Position numbers and translations under genes: made by a program. From positions 1 to 24,676 of the forward strand of contig NZ_JBBDYL010000040.1 in NCBI RefSeq assembly GCF_040901545.1: DNA of 24,676 nt. Reading direction: 5' to 3'. The notes under the pieces were generated by a model. It did no database searches, had not been told where the DNA came from, and was given only the letters and a program-made list of their open reading frames with translations. The stretch comes from Sulfuricaulis sp040901545 (GTDB lineage: Bacteria > Pseudomonadota > Gammaproteobacteria > Acidiferrobacterales > Sulfurifustaceae). Shown here piece by piece: positions 23,478 through 24,676 of the stretch; position 1 is the first letter of the stretch, and every line of letters starts with the position of its first letter.

Positions 23478-24416
23478 TTACGCTTTCAGCGCTTCCCTTA
23501 CCTTCGCAAAAATCTCCAGGTGCCGCTCGTGGTCGCCGGCAATGCGCAGCACGAGGTAGCGGGCGCCCTGCTCCACATAGCCGTTGAGCCAATCCGCCGC
23601 CGCTGCGGCCGAACCCGAGAAGCACGCCTGCTTCTTCTTCATGACCTCGGGGCGCTGGCCGTAGTAGGCCGACAGAAAATCGTTCATGCGTTGATCCGCC
23701 TTCGCAGCGTTGTCGTCGACGGTAAGCGTGAGGTAAAGCGCCGCCTCCACGTCTTCGGGCTTGCGCCCGGCCTCGCGCGCCATGGCTTGCACCTGGCGCC
23801 ACTGCACGCCCCAGCCCTTGGCGTCGGGGCCGTTCGGAAACCAGCCGTCGAAATGCCGCGCCGCGCGCTCCAGCGCGGCGGCCGCCGAGCCGCCGCCCCA
23901 GATCGGCGGGCCGCCCGGCTGGTGCGGGGTCGGGCCGAGCACGCCCTTCTCGACGTGCCAGCGGCCGTCCCAATCGACCGGCTTGCCGGTCCACAGCGCC
24001 TTGCACAGCCGCATGCCTTCCATCAGCGTGCCGACGCGCTTCTCCCACGGCACGCCCACCGAGCGGAACTCGGCGTGGATGTTGGGCACGTCGCTGGCGA
24101 TGCCGACACCAAGAATGACCCGGCCCGCGCTTACCTGATCCAGCGTGGCGACCTGGTGGGCGAGCAGCACAGGATTGCGCAGCGCCGGCAGCAGCACCGC
24201 CGTGCCGAGCTTCACGCGCCGGGTGCGGCCCGCGACGGCGGCAAGCAGCGTGATCGGCTCGTGGCGCGGGCGGGCGAGCACTGAATCGCCGACCCACACC
24301 GAGTCGTAGCCGAGTTTTTCCGCGCGCTCGGCGAGGCCCAGCAGCGGCTCGGCCTCGGGCCGGCCTTCCATCACCGATTCGCGGGTTGGCAGCAAGTATC
24401 CGATGCGCACTGTCAT
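23478..24416 (-). CDS. LLM-class flavin-dependent oxidoreductase
   Basis: This 312-residue TIM-barrel enzyme of the luciferase-like monooxygenase family uses FMN or F420. Family blocks: RIGYLLPTRESVMEG at the N-terminus, AEKLGYDSVWVGDSVLARPRHEP, GTAVLLPALRNPVLLAHQVATLDQ and GRVILGVGIA, plus the second-half GPPIWGGGSAAAALERAARHFDGW. It has no signal peptide and no partner flavin reductase gene in the window. The ATG at 24416 has only a weak upstream purine run. The substrate is not predictable from sequence. Confidence 0.92.
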   Translation of the reverse strand: MTVRIGYLLPTRESVMEGRPEAEPLLGLAERAEKLGYDSVWVGDSVLARPRHEPITLLAAVAGRTRRVKLGTAVLLPALRNPVLLAHQVATLDQVSAGRVILGVGIASDVPNIHAEFRSVGVPWEKRVGTLMEGMRLCKALWTGKPVDWDGRWHVEKGVLGPTPHQPGGPPIWGGGSAAAALERAARHFDGWFPNGPDAKGWGVQWRQVQAMAREAGRKPEDVEAALYLTLTVDDNAAKADQRMNDFLSAYYGQRPEVMKKKQACFSGSAAAAADWLNGYVEQGARYLVLRIAGDHERHLEIFAKVREALKA

Positions 24417-24477
24417 GACGATGCTCTTGATGAGGATTGAATAGGCTTAGTGTAACCGCATCGTGACGGGGTGAAAG

Positions 24478-24539
24478 GCGTGAGCCCGAAAGCGTGAGGG
24501 GAACGGCGTGAGATTAAGAGCGTGAGGTAAAAGCGTCAG
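24478..24539 (+). repeat. 14-base periodic repeat with GCGTGAG core (5 copies)
   Basis: GCGTGAG occurs at 24478, 24492, 24506 and 24520, exactly 14 bases apart, with a fifth variant GCGTCAG at 24533. The 7 bases between copies vary (CCCGAAA, GGGAACG, ATTAAGA). The period is twice seven, and it lies just upstream of the leftward LLM oxidoreductase gene. Confidence 0.8.
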
Positions 24540-24586
24540 CACATCCTGCGCTCTTGCTTCCTCCTTTCGCCATTCGCCCTTTTGCA

Positions 24587-24614
24587 CCGCTCACCGATCA
24601 CCGATCACCGCTCA
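24587..24614 (-). repeat. Heptamer repeat CCGATCA/CCGCTCA, 4 units
   Basis: CCGCTCA, CCGATCA, CCGATCA, CCGCTCA, followed 8 bases later by a YCGCCAT array. This is the same neighbour pairing of the two heptamer families seen at 14094-14237, but with the second family in complement orientation. Confidence 0.8.
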
Positions 24615-24622
24615 CGGTTCTT

Positions 24623-24676
24623 CCGCCATCCGCCATCCGCCATCCGCCATCCGCCATCCGCCATCCGCCATCCGCC
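24623..24676 (+). repeat. Heptamer array CCGCCAT, at least 7 units, runs off window
   Basis: Seven perfect CCGCCAT units and the first five bases of an eighth at the window's last base, so the full length is unknown. Confidence 0.92.

Noticed and set aside
14161..24676. CRISPR array
   Set aside because: Repeats are contiguous 7-mers without unique 30-base spacers, and no cas gene is present.

Overview
The window looks like a chromosomal segment of a betaproteobacterium, probably Burkholderiales. The evidence is two Bug-type tripartite-tricarboxylate receptors, the GntR/Bug/acyl-CoA gene style and the lifestyle genes. No rRNA, tRNA or universally conserved marker is present, so the genus cannot be fixed.

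The window falls into two parts that read as different DNA. Bases 1 to about 13,980 are mostly A+T-richer accessory DNA with degraded transposases. They hold (i) a leftward block of FadR-type GntR regulator, TauE/SafE permease, ferritin-like protein and a truncated Bug receptor (30-3412); (ii) a wrecked host-like stretch with ankyrin and MFS transporter fragments (3458-4118); (iii) a DUF1989 gene (4433-5059); (iv) a dead IS5/IS427-type element (5199-6026); (v) a leftward operon of HutC/UTRA GntR regulator, RidA-like protein, crotonase-fold enzyme and acyl-CoA ligase (6026-10137), divergent from (vi) a rightward FAD-dependent dehydrogenase/reductase and a complete Bug receptor (10766-13628). 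Groups v and vi look like one uptake-plus-CoA-activation catabolic unit for an unidentified organic acid.

Bases 13,641-14,112 hold an IS1634-like transposase remnant joined to the C-terminal end of an MFS transporter. This end plausibly belongs to the same gene whose middle lies at 3708-4095, so about 10 kb may have been inserted into, or rearranged within, one transporter gene.

From about 13,980 onward the DNA is G+C-rich and carries chromosomal-style genes. They are an Npt-like transporter broken by an in-frame TAG, two Tat-exported oxidoreductases (aldo/keto reductase and an F420-reductase-like Rossmann protein), a HisD-family dehydrogenase with a cyclase-family gene and a divergent SDR, a four-helix-bundle protein, an ABM monooxygenase, a secreted lectin-like protein with a frame-disturbed leader, and an LLM flavin oxidoreductase. 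Almost every spacer in this half carries heptanucleotide tandem repeats: mainly YCGCCAT, plus a second family of GGTGAGC/CCGATCA type, a T-rich family and a 14-base (2 x 7) GCGTGAG family. None of these was found in the first 13.9 kb. This seven-base periodicity of the intergenic DNA, with an abrupt limit at the island edge, is the most unusual feature of the window. No clear defence system, CRISPR array or biosynthetic cluster is present.
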